DNA of 38,284 bases, taken from assembly GCA_938003595.1 (NCBI GenBank), contig CALKYH010000014.1:1-38284 (forward strand), read 5' to 3'. The DNA comes from an uncultured bacterium (GTDB lineage Bacteria; Planctomycetota; Phycisphaerae; Phycisphaerales; UBA1924). Below the pieces are notes generated by a model that saw nothing but the letters and a program-made list of their open reading frames with translations, searched no databases and was not told the origin of the DNA. How positions within the stretch are numbered: the stretch's first letter is position 1; every line of letters starts with the position of its first letter. The translations under genes were made by a program, and so were the position numbers. Positions 30,532-38,284 of this stretch are shown here, piece after piece.

Positions 30532-31989
30532 ATGACCGCCTCGCTCGCAAGGAAGCGCGTGACGGTGATGGGGCTCGGCCGCTTCGGCGGCGGCGTCGGC
30601 GTGTCGCGCTGGCTCGCCGGACAGGGCTCCAGCGTCCTGGTCACCGACCTCGACGCCCGTGCCCGCCTCGGCGAATCCATCGACGCCCTCCGCCCCGAGA
30701 TCGACGCCGGCGCCCTCGCCCTCCGCCTCGGCGAGCACCTCGAGACGGACTTCACCAACGCCGACCTGGTCGTCGCCAACCCCGCCGTCCCCAAGCCCTG
30801 GGCCAACCCCTTCCTGGTCGCCGCCCAGCGCGCCGGCGTCCCCGTCACCACCGAGATCCGTCTGCTCTGCGAGCGCCTCCCCGACCGGCGCCGCGTGATC
30901 GGCGTCACCGGGTCCGTCGGCAAGAGCACCACCACCGCGATGATCGCCCACGCCCTCCGCGCGGCGCTGCAGGGAGAGCGCTCGCCGGCGCGCGTCTGGC
31001 TCGGCGGCAACATCGGCGGTTCGCTCCTGACCTCGCTGAACGACATCGCCCCGAGCGACTGGGTCGTCCTCGAACTGTCCAGCGCCATGCTCTATTGGCT
31101 GGGCGCAGGCGTCGGCGACCCGAACGCCGCCGGATGGGCGCCGCACATCGCCGCCCTGACCAACCTCGCCCCGAATCACATGGACTGGCACGGCGAGATG
31201 GCCCACTACGCCTCGAGCAAGGCGGGGATCTTCGAGCGCCAGCGCCCCGGCGACCTCGCGCTCTGCGCTGAATGGCCCGGCTTTGTCGGGCGCCACGGTC
31301 GGCGCGTCGGAGAGGTGTTTACGCCAGAGGACCCGGCGATCCTCTCAGGCCTGCAGCAGGCCCTGCCTCGCCTGGCGATCCCCGGCGCGCACAACCGCGA
31401 CAACGCCATCCTCGCCGCTCGCGTCGTCGGCGCCGCGCTCGGCACGGACCCCGCCTCGATCGCCCACCACCTCGCGGCCTTCCCCGGCCTCCCGCACCGG
31501 CTGCAGCTCGTCGGCGAGCGGCGCCGCGGCGACGGCGCCGTCCGCTTCTTCAACGACTCCAAGTCCACCACGCCCGAGTCCGTCGCCACCGCCGTGCGCG
31601 CCTTCGACGACGACGGCGGCCCTTCGCGCGTGCACCTGGTCGCCGGCGGTTACGACAAGAAGATCGACCTCTCGCCCATCGGCGCCCTGGCGCCGTCGCT
31701 CGCGGGTCTCTACACCATCGGCGCCACCGGGCCGGCCATCGCCGGCGCCGCCAGAGAGGCCGGCGCCCGGGCCGATGCCGTCCGCGAGGCCGTCACCCTC
31801 GCCGAGGCCGTGGAGCAGGCCCTGGCCCGCGCCCGGGCCGGGGATGTGGTCCTGCTGAGCCCGGGTTGCGCAAGCTGGGACCAGTTCACGAATTACGAGG
31901 AGCGTGGCGAGGCCTTCGCCCGCCTCGCCGGTTCACCGGCCGCTCAACCCGAACAAAAACTTTCCGAAAATGTACCGAACGCCTCTTGA
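30532..31989 (+). CDS. murD: UDP-N-acetylmuramoylalanine--D-glutamate ligase MurD
   Basis: MurD adds D-glutamate to UDP-MurNAc-L-Ala in the cytoplasmic part of peptidoglycan synthesis. The product has 485 residues. The N-terminal Rossmann-like domain starts with RVTVMGLGRFGGG. The Mur ligase P-loop GVTGSVGKSTTT is at residues 124-135. ALTNLAPNHMDWHG, FNDSKSTTPES and LSPGCASWDQFTNYEERGEAF are diagnostic for MurD. Its presence implies that this organism makes peptidoglycan precursors, in line with dapF in the same window. The stop at 31987-31989 overlaps the -35 of the recA promoter. Confidence 0.95.
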   Translation: MTASLARKRVTVMGLGRFGGGVGVSRWLAGQGSSVLVTDLDARARLGESIDALRPEIDAGALALRLGEHLETDFTNADLVVANPAVPKPWANPFLVAAQRAGVPVTTEIRLLCERLPDRRRVIGVTGSVGKSTTTAMIAHALRAALQGERSPARVWLGGNIGGSLLTSLNDIAPSDWVVLELSSAMLYWLGAGVGDPNAAGWAPHIAALTNLAPNHMDWHGEMAHYASSKAGIFERQRPGDLALCAEWPGFVGRHGRRVGEVFTPEDPAILSGLQQALPRLAIPGAHNRDNAILAARVVGAALGTDPASIAHHLAAFPGLPHRLQLVGERRRGDGAVRFFNDSKSTTPESVATAVRAFDDDGGPSRVHLVAGGYDKKIDLSPIGALAPSLAGLYTIGATGPAIAGAAREAGARADAVREAVTLAEAVEQALARARAGDVVLLSPGCASWDQFTNYEERGEAFARLAGSPAAQPEQKLSENVPNAS

Positions 31990-32014
31990 CGACCCCGATC
32001 CTCCCTGTCATCCT
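31986..32014 (+). promoter_or_regulatory. Putative recA promoter TTGACG - 17 nt - CATCCT
   Basis: TTGACG (31986-31991) overlaps the murD stop codon. CATCCT (32009-32014) is 17 nt away, and TATCGC just beyond is an alternative -10. An imperfect ACCG/CGGT repeat at about 32021-32037 lies downstream but does not match a known SOS box well. Confidence 0.45.
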
Positions 32015-32068
32015 ATCGCACACCGAACATCGACGGTCTGATCTGGACCGGAACAGGAGGCATCAGGT

Positions 32069-33211
<1,143 letters not shown>

Positions 33212-33240
33212 TCCACTCGGAATGTTCCCCAGACCCGTGC

Positions 33241-33268
33241 CATCAACCGTGGCTCCGCACGGTTGATG
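33241..33268 (+). repeat. 11-bp perfect stem-loop downstream of recA
   Basis: CATCAACCGTG (33241-33251) pairs with CACGGTTGATG (33258-33268) around a 6-nt loop. It starts 29 nt after the recA stop. No T-run follows, so it may be an RNA 3'-end stabiliser or a factor-dependent terminator rather than an intrinsic one. The rest of the recA-tRNA gap (to 33460) has no gene that I can support. Confidence 0.5.
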
Positions 33269-33386
33269 ATGAATCGCCACGGCCACGCGGGCCACTCGAG
33301 CTCGTTCTTCTTCCAGAACGGCGGTCGAACGCCGCCCTGACTCGGGCCGATCAGCAGCGGCCTGCCTTGCGGAACCCCTCCCTCCC

Positions 33387-33422
33387 CTCCGCGGACTCCG
33401 CGCCCTCCGCGGTCTCGGCGTT
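33387..33422. repeat. Short tandem repeat, four 9-nt units of CTCCGCGNN type
   Basis: Units are ctccgcgga, ctccgcgcc, ctccgcggt and a degenerate ctcggcgtt, placed head to tail in the recA-tRNA intergenic region. Such repeats are seen in some high-GC genomes and may be copies of a dispersed intergenic element. Only this one is in the window. Confidence 0.5.
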
Positions 33423-33461
33423 CGATCTTCGAGCCCTTCGCGATCCCACCCGCAGCCCCAC

Positions 33462-33489
33462 TTGCCCGCCGCCCCAACCCCGATATGCT
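33462..33489 (+). promoter_or_regulatory. Putative tRNA-Leu promoter TTGCCC - 16 nt - TATGCT
   Basis: TTGCCC (33462-33467) and TATGCT (33484-33489) are 16 nt apart. The start of transcription would be about 8 nt before the mature tRNA 5' end. Confidence 0.5.
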
Positions 33490-33503
33490 TCCCCCCTTCC
33501 CCC

Positions 33504-33587
33504 GCGGCTGTGGCGGAATTGGCAGACGCGCTAGATTCAGGTTCTAGTGGGGTAACACCCGTGGAGGTTCGACTCCTCTCAGCCGCA
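33504..33587 (+). tRNA. tRNA-Leu (anticodon CAG)
   Basis: The 7-bp acceptor stem GCGGCTG/CAGCCGC is followed by discriminator A73. The anticodon arm is CTAGA, loop TTCAGGT, TCTAG, so the anticodon is CAG at 33538-33540 and reads the leucine codon CUG, the main leucine codon in these genes. A long variable arm (GGG...CCC) and the TTCGA T-loop confirm a class II leucine tRNA. CCA is not encoded and must be added after transcription. A terminator follows within 14 nt. Confidence 0.97.
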
Positions 33588-33600
33588 TTGATCCGTGAAG

Positions 33601-33626
33601 ACGCCCCTCTCCGGAGGGGCGTTTTT
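33601..33626 (+). terminator. Intrinsic terminator of the tRNA-Leu gene
   Basis: ACGCCCCTC (33601-33609) pairs with GAGGGGCGT (33614-33622) around a TCCG loop and runs into TTTTT. The tRNA is therefore a single-gene transcript. Confidence 0.95.
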
Positions 33627-33836
33627 CATGGCCCGGCGGGTAGCGGGGGATGAATACCACGGCCGGGCCGACTGTTCGGCTGGGGTCCGCCCCGGAATGT
33701 CCGTGTCGCCCCGACACCCCCTGATTCTTGGGTCCGAGAACAGGGATAGCCCCGGACCCCGACCCAGGGTCCCCCGTTTCCCAGGACCGCCATTTTTCTG
33801 AAACCCACCCGGGTTTCGCCCCGTATCGGAGCGTGC
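33627..33836. other. Non-coding region upstream of the prepilin promoter, with mutually exclusive hairpins
   Basis: No supported gene is present. GGGTCCG (33730-33736) can pair with CGGACCC (33753-33759), and the latter can instead pair with GGGTCC (33767-33772). A separate GAAACCC/GGGTTTC repeat (33800-33806 and 33811-33817) lies 20 nt before the prepilin -35 box and could be a protein-binding site. Function is unknown. Confidence 0.35.
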
Positions 33837-33865
33837 TTTACGAATCTTTGCGCGGTCCCTAGACT
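33837..33865 (+). promoter_or_regulatory. Sigma-70 promoter TTTACG - 17 nt - TAGACT for the prepilin-like gene
   Basis: TTTACG (33837-33842) and TAGACT (33860-33865) are spaced 17 nt apart. The leader would be about 110 nt and includes an AGGAG ribosome binding site. Confidence 0.6.
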
Positions 33866-33983
33866 CTCGCGATTCCACACGCCAAGGCATTTCGCGCACC
33901 GGCGTGGTCAATCTGTAGAAAGCGTCAGAGGTCCATCACGGCCTTGCGGACCACCCGGAACAGCGATCAGGAGACACCAAACA

Positions 33984-35003
33984 ATGGCCCGAAATCGTCG
34001 CAACGCGTTCACGCTGATTGAGTTGCTGGTGGTGATCAGCATCATCGCCCTGCTCATCGGCATCCTCCTCCCGACGCTCGGTGAGGCGCGCCGTCAGGCC
34101 GGCATCATGGCCTGCTCGTCCAACAACCGTCAGCTCGCCCAGGGCGTTGCGATCGGTTCCAACCAGAACGGCGACATCCTCCCGAATGCGCCCGAGGGCG
34201 GCCTCAACATCGAGGGCTTCGGCAACGACGGCCAGACGGGCAGCCCTGCGACGCGCTTCGCGTATCAGCAGCGCCCGATCAACGGCTGGGCCGGCCAGAC
34301 CGCTCCCGGCGCCAACCCCGCGCAGGGCTGGAAGTTCGCCACCACCGGCAACAGCTTCTACAACAACGGTTACAACTTCAACATGGTGGGCCTCGAGGGC
34401 TTCTGGTTCATCGCCTTCGGCGACCTCATCACCGACTCGCGCGGCTACGGCATGCTGACCGAGCCCTTCGTCTCCCCCGTCGCCCGCGCGTGGAAGGGCC
34501 TCTGGGAGCGCTATCAGGAAGAGGACCCCGGCCAGCCCCACCAGGAGGCTCTTGCCTGGTCGTCCTACTGGTATGTCCTTCCCACGCACTACAAGCGCGA
34601 GGTCTTCCGTCAGGACGGCCCGATGAACCCGCAGTCCAGCGGCGGCTCGCTGCCCTCGCTCCTGCCGTACCGCGCGTACGCCCGTGCGACGCAGGTGCAG
34701 TTCCCCTCGCAGAAGGTCGTCTTCTTCCAGCACCGCGCCGACCATGACCGCAATGTGGACATCTGGGCCCGCGGCAACGGCACCATCACTGTCTCCCTCA
34801 TGGACGGCTCGGCCAAGGCCGTCGTCCCCGGCCGTGACAGCCCCCCGAACGACCCCAGCAACGCCGACGATATGACCGAAGAGTTCGGCCCCTTCATCGG
34901 CCTGCCCAACGGCGTCGGCCTCAACTACTCCGGCATCGGCACCATCGGCGTCGAGTACTACCGCACGACGGTCGGCGGCCTCGCCGGTCGCGACTTCCGC
35001 TGA
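33984..35003 (+). CDS. Prepilin-like (type IV pilin/type II secretion pseudopilin) exported protein
   Basis: The product has 339 residues. The N-terminus is a class III prepilin signal: a short basic leader RNRRNA, then FTLIELLVVISIIALLIGIL, with the essential Glu at +5. The residue before the cleavage site is Ala rather than the usual Gly, which prepilin peptidase may tolerate less well. The rest is a large globular domain rich in Asn, Gly, Pro and aromatic residues with no recognised family. Large proteins of this type are very numerous in planctomycete genomes and are of unknown role. AGGAG lies 11 nt before the ATG. It has its own promoter and terminator, so it is monocistronic and not part of a pilus operon. 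Confidence 0.88.
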   Translation: MARNRRNAFTLIELLVVISIIALLIGILLPTLGEARRQAGIMACSSNNRQLAQGVAIGSNQNGDILPNAPEGGLNIEGFGNDGQTGSPATRFAYQQRPINGWAGQTAPGANPAQGWKFATTGNSFYNNGYNFNMVGLEGFWFIAFGDLITDSRGYGMLTEPFVSPVARAWKGLWERYQEEDPGQPHQEALAWSSYWYVLPTHYKREVFRQDGPMNPQSSGGSLPSLLPYRAYARATQVQFPSQKVVFFQHRADHDRNVDIWARGNGTITVSLMDGSAKAVVPGRDSPPNDPSNADDMTEEFGPFIGLPNGVGLNYSGIGTIGVEYYRTTVGGLAGRDFR

Positions 35004-35039
35004 TCCGGACCCCCACGGACACTTGTTTGGATCTCACCC

Positions 35040-35075
35040 CCGGCCCGGCGCATCTGCGCCGGGCCGGTTCGCTTT
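35040..35075 (+). terminator. Strong stem-loop terminator after the prepilin-like gene
   Basis: CCGGCCCGGCGCA (35040-35052) and TGCGCCGGGCCGG (35055-35067) form a perfect 13-bp stem with a 2-nt centre, followed by TTCGCTTTT. The T-tract is interrupted but the stem is very stable. Confidence 0.8.
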
Positions 35076-35174
35076 TGCACCACGAAGCCCCGGCGAGCCG
35101 TTAAGATACCCGTCAGAACGAAGCTCCCCGCGCAGGCTCCACCGCGCGGCCGCCGGAAAGGATCAGCTGTACCC

Positions 35175-35342
35175 ATGAACGCCAAGACCATCAAGCTCGT
35201 GATCGCGATCGTGCTCCTGCTCGTCGCGGCCGTATTGCTCTTCCGCTTCGTCGCGGGCGGCTCCTCGGCCGTCGGCCCCGATGGCCAGCCGACCAACGAG
35301 ATCGGCGCCACCGTCGATCCCAACCCGCCCCCGGCGGAGTGA
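35175..35342 (+). CDS. Small single-pass membrane peptide, 55 residues
   Basis: The frame encodes MNAKTIKLVIAIVLLLVAAV, then LLFRFVAGG and a Gly/Pro/Asn-rich tail ending NPPPAE. A basic N-terminus followed by one helix of about 19 hydrophobic residues predicts an anchored peptide with its tail outside. GGAAAGGA lies 13 nt before the ATG, rather far. TAAGAT at 35102-35107 may be a -10 box. Third-position GC bias in this frame supports coding. No family is recognised. It sits 45 nt before the RNase HII-like gene. Confidence 0.65.
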   Translation: MNAKTIKLVIAIVLLLVAAVLLFRFVAGGSSAVGPDGQPTNEIGATVDPNPPPAE

Positions 35343-35387
35343 GCCCCGCCGGCGCCGCGCCTTGACGCCGACGCCAGGGCGCGCACG

Positions 35388-36443
35388 ATGGGCCCACCCA
35401 TGGGCCCTGCCGACACACATGAGAATGACCCCGCTCCGGGCGCCGAGCCCGGAGTGGTCTACGCCGGACTCGACGAGGCGGGCTACGGCCCAATGCTCGG
35501 CCCGCTGTGCGTTGCGCTCTCGGTCTTCCGCGTCCGCGACTGGACTCCCGGCGAGCCCGCTCCGGACCTGTGGAAGGCGCTGAAGAGCGCCGTCTGCCGC
35601 GCCGGAAAAGACTCCCGCGGCAAGCGCATCGCCATCGACGACTCCAAGCGCCTCAAAGGCGCCGGCACCGAGACTGATCCCTTCGGCGTCTCACGCCTTG
35701 AGCGCGCTGTCCTGATCGTGCTCGGCCTCTGCGGCCACGACTGCGCCACGGACGACTCGGTCCTTGCGGCGCTCGGCGCCTCGACCGAGCGACAGGCCTG
35801 GGGCCGCACCACGCCTCGCCCGGCGCCTGTCGCCAACGACCCCGGCCGGCTGAGGATCGACTCGAACCTGTTCTCAGCCGCCCTGCACAGCGCGGGGGTG
35901 ACTCCACTCGCGCTCCGCGCCGAGGCCGTGGGCGTCGAGGACTTCAACGCCCAGTGCGACCGATTGGGCTCCAAGGGGGCCGTGAACTTCCAGGCCGCCG
36001 CACGCCACATGCGCTTCGTCTGGGAGCGCTGGGGGCGCGAAGGCGCCCAGGCCGGCGGGCCCCGCCTGGTGTGCGACCGGCACGGCGGGCGGACCTGCTA
36101 CGCCGGCGTGCTCGGGCGCGCCTTCGAGGAAGCGCGTGTCGAGGTTCTCGAGGAGACCGACCGCGCCAGCCGCTACCTGCTGACCGACGAGCAGAGCGGG
36201 CGCGCCATGACGGTCCTGTTCCGGCCCGAGGCCGAGCAGGCGCACCTGCCCGTGGCGCTGGCGTCCATGACGGCCAAGTACGTGCGCGAGCTGTCGATGA
36301 TCCGCTTCAACGACCACTGGTGCGCCCGGGCGCCGGGGCTGGCGCCCACCGCCGGCTATGTGACCGACGCGCGCCGCTGGCTGCGCGACGCCGCCGAGTT
36401 CATCACCCCCGAAGAGCGCCGCGCCCTTGTCCGACTCCGCTGA
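35388..36443 (+). CDS. Divergent RNase HII-like protein
   Basis: The product has 351 residues against about 200 for RNase HII. The N-terminal signature AGLDEAGYGPMLGPL matches the RNase HII motif (xDEAGRGPLAGP), keeping the Asp-Glu pair of the active site. IDDSKRLKG matches the DSKKL motif, and LVCDRHGGR could give the third acidic residue. ASMTAKYVRELSM parallels the late helix ASIxAKVxRD. The Arg of the GRG motif, which senses the ribose 2'-OH at RNA-DNA junctions, is Tyr here. Large insertions separate the motifs. Cleavage of RNA in RNA-DNA hybrids is plausible but not certain. The ATG at 35388 has a weak ribosome binding site; 35400 is an alternative. It overlaps ribD by 17 nt. Confidence 0.75.
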   Translation: MGPPMGPADTHENDPAPGAEPGVVYAGLDEAGYGPMLGPLCVALSVFRVRDWTPGEPAPDLWKALKSAVCRAGKDSRGKRIAIDDSKRLKGAGTETDPFGVSRLERAVLIVLGLCGHDCATDDSVLAALGASTERQAWGRTTPRPAPVANDPGRLRIDSNLFSAALHSAGVTPLALRAEAVGVEDFNAQCDRLGSKGAVNFQAAARHMRFVWERWGREGAQAGGPRLVCDRHGGRTCYAGVLGRAFEEARVEVLEETDRASRYLLTDEQSGRAMTVLFRPEAEQAHLPVALASMTAKYVRELSMIRFNDHWCARAPGLAPTAGYVTDARRWLRDAAEFITPEERRALVRLR

Positions 36444-37569
36444 CCCCCGCGCCCAACTCGATCGCGCGATGCTCGACCGAGCCGCCAGGGCCGCGCTCCG
36501 CGCCGCCGGCGACGCCGAGCCCAACCCCCTGGTCGGCTGCGTGCTGGCGGACGCCTCCGGGCGCGTCATCGGCATGGGCCACCACAAGCGCTGCGGCGGC
36601 GCGCACGCCGAGGTCGAGGCCCTCGCCGACGCGGCGCGCCGGGGCGAGGACCCGCGCGGCTGCACCGCCTGGGTCACGCTCGAACCCTGCCGCGGCGTGG
36701 GCCGCACCGGCCCCTGCGCCGACGCCCTGCTCCGCGCCGGCGTAGTGGAGGTGGTCTACGCGAGCGACGATCCGGCCCCCAAGGGCCTGGGCGGCGCCGA
36801 CGCCCTGCGCGCCGGCGGCTGCGCCGCGAGACGGTCCGACGCCAGCCCGCTGGCCACGAGTCTCGCGCGGCCCCACCTGAAGCGCACGCTGCGCGGCCTG
36901 CCGTGGGTGATCGCCAAGTGGGCCCAGACTCCCGACGGCCGCTTCGTCGCCGACGAGGGCCGCTGGATCTCCTGCCCCGCGTCGCTGCGCCGCGTGCACC
37001 GCCTGCGCGCACGGGTGGACATGGTGATCGTCGGCGTCGGCACGGTCCTGGCGGACGACCCCCTGCTGACCGCCCGGGGCGTGGCGCGCGTCCGGCGCGT
37101 GGCGCGGCGAGTCGTCTTCGACACGCAACTGCGCACGCCGATCACTTCGGCGCTGGTCGGATCGATCGACGCCGCGCCGCTGACCATTGTCGCCGGCGCC
37201 AGCGCGGCCACGCGAAATCCGGATCGCGCCCGGGCGCTGCACGCCGCCGGCGCCGAGCTGATCGAGGCTCCGCTCGACAGCGCCGGGCGTGTGGACGCGG
37301 GCGAGGCATTGGCCCTGCTGTCCACGCGGCACAACCCCGCGACCGTCCTGCTCGAAGCCGGCCCGACACTGCTGAACGAGTTCCTGAGACGCCGCCTGGT
37401 CGACGAGGCTTGGGCGTTTATCGGGGGCGATCCCGCCGCGCAGACGAGCCTCGCGGACAGCCATGGCTACACGCGATGCATGTCGCGCCGATCCGGCGTC
37501 GACGCCCTGCTCATCTACGGCGCTGCGCCCGCGGGCGCGGGCGTCGGCTCGGGCGCATCAAGTCCCTGA
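36427..37569 (+). CDS. ribD: Bifunctional riboflavin biosynthesis deaminase/reductase RibD
   Basis: RibD deaminates the pyrimidine intermediate and then reduces its ribosyl side chain, two successive steps of riboflavin synthesis. The product has 380 residues. The zinc deaminase domain has GGAHAEVEAL and TLEPCRGVGRTGPC, where the His and two Cys bind zinc and the Glu is catalytic. NPLVGCVLA lies before it. The reductase domain starts near residue 150 (RGLPWVIAKWAQTPDGR, VGVGTVLADDPLLTAR) and ends at LLEAGPTLLNEFLRRRLVDE. The TTG at 36427 overlaps the preceding stop and fits the usual N-terminal length; an ATG at 36469 is the alternative. Its 3' end overlaps the convergent DUF4340 gene by 55 nt. 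Confidence 0.92.
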   Translation: MSDSADPRAQLDRAMLDRAARAALRAAGDAEPNPLVGCVLADASGRVIGMGHHKRCGGAHAEVEALADAARRGEDPRGCTAWVTLEPCRGVGRTGPCADALLRAGVVEVVYASDDPAPKGLGGADALRAGGCAARRSDASPLATSLARPHLKRTLRGLPWVIAKWAQTPDGRFVADEGRWISCPASLRRVHRLRARVDMVIVGVGTVLADDPLLTARGVARVRRVARRVVFDTQLRTPITSALVGSIDAAPLTIVAGASAATRNPDRARALHAAGAELIEAPLDSAGRVDAGEALALLSTRHNPATVLLEAGPTLLNEFLRRRLVDEAWAFIGGDPAAQTSLADSHGYTRCMSRRSGVDALLIYGAAPAGAGVGSGASSP

Positions 37570-38284
37570 GGCGTGAGCAAGTCCGGCCACGGGCCGGGCG
37601 TGTAGACCCGCAGCAGCCGGTCCCGCAGCGCGCCGGGCGCGCCTTCCACGGTCACTAGCTCCACGGCGTCCAGCGGCTCGTCGGTGAAGCCGAACAGCGT
37701 GACCGTCGCCCAGGGTTCGCCGGCGCTCTGCGAGCCGTCGAGGATGCGCAGGGTGGGGGGGATGCGGGCGCTGAGGAAGTCCAGCATGTCCTGCACGGGC
37801 TCGGGTTCGAGGGGGAGCATGGAGCCGTCGATGGTCAGTTCGTCCCAGCCGTCCAGACCGCGCCGGCAGCCGCGTTCCGTGCCGTCGGCGAAGCGGATGT
37901 GCACCATGCCGACATTGGAGGGCAGCACCCCCGTGGCCGGTCGGGCGATGCACGCCGCGGCGTCGGCGGGGACGGCGCGAAGGCCGTTCGTCGGGATCGT
38001 GAAGATGGTCGCGCCCATGTCCGGCGTGGCGAAGAGGAAGTTGCCCTCCATGTCCGCGGCGCCGCCGACGGTGAGATGCTGCTCTTTCGTGCGGACCGAG
38101 ACCTCGCCGTTCTCGCTGATCTCGCGGGCGTCGGTCTCTGTGTCGATGCGCAGGCGGGGCGTCTCGAACCCCGCGGCCGCGCGGTCGATGGAGCCGTCGT
38201 CGATGAAGCGCTCGATCGGCAGCGAGGTGAGCGTGGCGAGGATGTTCTGCACCGCCGCGTCGTCGGCGCGGGCGCCGACGGGCT
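37515..38284 (-). CDS. DUF4340-like protein, 5'-truncated by window edge
   Basis: The frame is open to the right end of the window, so the start is outside. The visible 256 codons begin with PVGARADDAAVQNILATLTSLPIERF, shown here in part (AVQNILATLTSLPIERF), a pattern like that of DUF4340 proteins. Those often follow ABC-type gliding or auxiliary transport genes and are membrane-anchored at the N-terminus, which is missing here. The rest alternates strands and helices with no catalytic motif. The C-terminus is a Pro/Ala tail (PEPTPAPAGAAP) that lies antisense to the equally low-complexity end of ribD. Family assignment is tentative; the gene itself is well supported by length and codon use. 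Confidence 0.65.
   Translation of the reverse strand, partial: PVGARADDAAVQNILATLTSLPIERFIDDGSIDRAAAGFETPRLRIDTETDAREISENGEVSVRTKEQHLTVGGAADMEGNFLFATPDMGATIFTIPTNGLRAVPADAAACIARPATGVLPSNVGMVHIRFADGTERGCRRGLDGWDELTIDGSMLPLEPEPVQDMLDFLSARIPPTLRILDGSQSAGEPWATVTLFGFTDEPLDAVELVTVEGAPGALRDRLLRVYTPGPWPDLLTPQGLDAPEPTPAPAGAAP

Noticed and set aside
32021..32037. Possible LexA/SOS box before recA (CGAAC half-site)
   Set aside because: One half-site fits the CGAACNNNNGTTCG type, but the other half (CGGTC) does not; no second site supports it.

Overview
The window is about 38.3 kb of high-GC DNA with chromosomal housekeeping and accessory genes. It contains no insertion sequence, phage gene, CRISPR array or rRNA. 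The best guess is a member of the Planctomycetota, probably class Phycisphaerae. This is inferred from a planctomycete-style prepilin-like protein, a DUF4097 pair, a non-standard sigma-70 factor, many secreted proteins of unknown function, and csrA together with murD. No 16S gene is present to confirm it.

Layout, left to right. The 3' part of rsmA (+) converges on csrA (-), followed by an Nfu-type Fe-S scaffold gene (-). A four-gene + strand run follows: a lipoprotein with a JAMM-like C-terminus, a membrane M48 peptidase, a diaminopimelate epimerase fused to a GNAT acetyltransferase, and an M20 peptidase. Next is an arginine-succinyltransferase-type catabolic cluster (AstC-like, AstA, AstD) and a small membrane protein. 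Two exported Cys-rich genes (one metallothionein-like) end at tandem terminators. They are followed by an agmatinase-type ureohydrolase, two DUF4097 beta-solenoid proteins, a membrane coiled-coil protein, tilS and a Mn-type sodA.

The middle holds an atypical sigma-70 factor behind a long structured leader, mnmA, and a bifunctional putA. A minus-strand operon with 4-nt overlaps encodes a His-tailed secreted protein, an ECF sigma factor and a putative anti-sigma. Then come a TerC-family protein, a chromate transporter with an M28 peptidase, murD, recA, tRNA-Leu(CAG), a prepilin-like gene, a 55-codon membrane peptide, a divergent RNase HII-like gene, ribD and a DUF4340 protein that runs off the right edge.

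Functional themes: arginine/proline to glutamate catabolism (AstA/C/D, ureohydrolase, PutA), tRNA modification (TilS, MnmA), DNA repair (RecA, RNase HII-like), cell-wall precursors (DapF, MurD), and stress or metal handling (SodA, Cys-rich peptides, TerC, ChrA).

Two window-wide signals stand out. The tetranucleotide ACGT is almost absent (two copies found by eye where about a hundred would be expected), with NAC codons switched to NAT before GTN valine codons. In addition, several genes have a TANNNT -10 hexamer only 6-8 nt before the start codon, which suggests leaderless mRNAs. All coordinates, counts and motifs come from reading the sequence; no database search was run.
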